From an uncultured SAR116 cluster alpha proteobacterium (lineage in GTDB: Bacteria; Pseudomonadota; Alphaproteobacteria; Puniceispirillales; Marisalimonadaceae), in the NCBI GenBank assembly GCA_902622745.1, contig CACNQW010000003.1, positions 1 through 64,000 of the forward strand: a stretch of DNA of 64,000 nucleotides. Direction: 5' to 3'. The position numbers were made by a program, and so were the translations under genes. How positions within the stretch are numbered: position 1 is the stretch's first letter; each line of letters starts with the position of its first letter. The notes beneath the pieces were generated by a model that did not search any database, was not told the DNA's origin, and worked only from the letters and a program-made list of their open reading frames with translations. This document shows positions 63,805-64,000 of the stretch, piece by piece.

Positions 63805-64000
63805 ATGATTAATGATGATTTAAAAGAAGAGATAAAAAATCGAATAAAATTATCTGAAATTGTTTCAAAAAAAATCAACTTAAAAAAAAAAACTGATAAT
63901 AGCTTTTTAGGTCTATGTCCTTTTCATAATGAAAAAACTCCGTCATTTCATGTTCATGACGAAAAACAATTTTATCACTGTTTTGGATGTGAAAAGCATG
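63805..64000 (+). CDS. dnaG: DNA primase, N-terminal part (cut by the window edge)
   Basis: The first 65 residues of DnaG are present. After [14 protein letters not shown] the CHC2 zinc-binding motif appears as [13 protein letters not shown] and YHCFGCEKH, the recognition domain that contacts single-stranded template. The zinc ligands (Cys, His, Cys, Cys) are all visible in the part shown. The gene continues beyond the window. Primase makes RNA primers for replication. Confidence 0.95.
   Translation, partial: MINDDLKEEIKNRIKLSEIVSKKINLKKKTDNSFLGLCPFHNEKTPSFHVHDEKQFYHCFGCEKH

Noticed and set aside
1..64000. tRNA, rRNA, CRISPR, insertion sequence, prophage or toxin-antitoxin genes
   Set aside because: Gaps were scanned by eye and none holds a cloverleaf, repeat array, transposase or inverted-terminal-repeat pattern; genes are contiguous. 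A tRNA search program could overturn this for small gaps.

Overview
The window is 64 kb of very AT-rich (roughly 30% G+C by eye), tightly packed bacterial DNA. No intergenic gap exceeds about 180 bases. There are no rRNA or tRNA genes, insertion sequences, CRISPR arrays or phage genes. Housekeeping genes point to an alphaproteobacterium: petABC encoding the bc1 complex, uvrB-uvrC-pgsA-moaD-moaE in one run, a TIGR02186/TauE pair, UbiK next to proC, an ELM1-like protein and a DUF6111-like protein. Extreme compactness, A/T-biased codons and TRAP/EamA transporters suggest a streamlined free-living marine lineage of the SAR11 / HIMB59 / AEGEAN-169 type. The exact clade cannot be fixed from the sequence alone.

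The left third (1-22.6 kb) is a metabolic accessory region. A minus-strand operon encodes a DHDPS-family aldolase, a PhyH-type dioxygenase, an MFS carrier and a YtoQ protein. Next come an HSL-type esterase, an NAD-dependent epimerase-like SDR, a small exported protein and an EamA permease. A DctP-DctQ-(extra membrane protein)-DctM TRAP transporter follows, with a strong terminator between the binding protein and the permeases and a second one after the operon. Directly downstream is a three-gene pathway module: a lambda-crystallin-like 3-hydroxyacid dehydrogenase, a BKACE (DUF849) beta-keto-acid cleavage enzyme and an SDR. An alpha/beta hydrolase and an SCP2-like protein, a PLP aminotransferase, and an Lrp regulator divergent from an orphan AceE-like E1 (resembling the MdeR/MdeB arrangement) follow. 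The E1 leads into a cobalt-type nitrile hydratase operon (alpha, beta, accessory protein) bracketed by two zinc alcohol dehydrogenases. No amidase is present.

The middle (22.6-35 kb) holds single genes and short operons: an LpxO-like hydroxylase, YajQ, an alpha/beta hydrolase, molybdate ModB-ModC without ModA, a PcaF-type thiolase with a GST, pyruvate kinase, cyclophilin, a universal stress protein, TIGR02186 plus TauE, a NUDIX hydrolase, a DUF6111-like protein, and an unusually short CCA-adding enzyme.

The right half (34.8-64 kb) is core: hemF, petABC, a dienelactone hydrolase, ychF-pth-rplY-prs, pgeF-midA-lgt, ubiK-proC, an EnvZ/OmpR-like two-component system, ilvE, moaE-moaD-pgsA-uvrC, uvrB, aspartate aminotransferase with msrP, carA-carB-greA-ELM1, yqeY and the start of dnaG. 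Molybdenum forms a thread across the window: ModBC uptake, MoaD/MoaE cofactor synthesis and the Mo enzyme MsrP.

The most notable observations are four. moaE has no ATG/GTG/TTG that would give a full-length protein; it appears to start at ATA behind a Shine-Dalgarno that is also the Gly-Gly codons of moaD. The Lrp/E1/ADH/nitrile hydratase island suggests an undescribed 2-oxoacid/nitrile pathway. An extra membrane protein sits inside the TRAP operon. The CCA enzyme is minimal in size.
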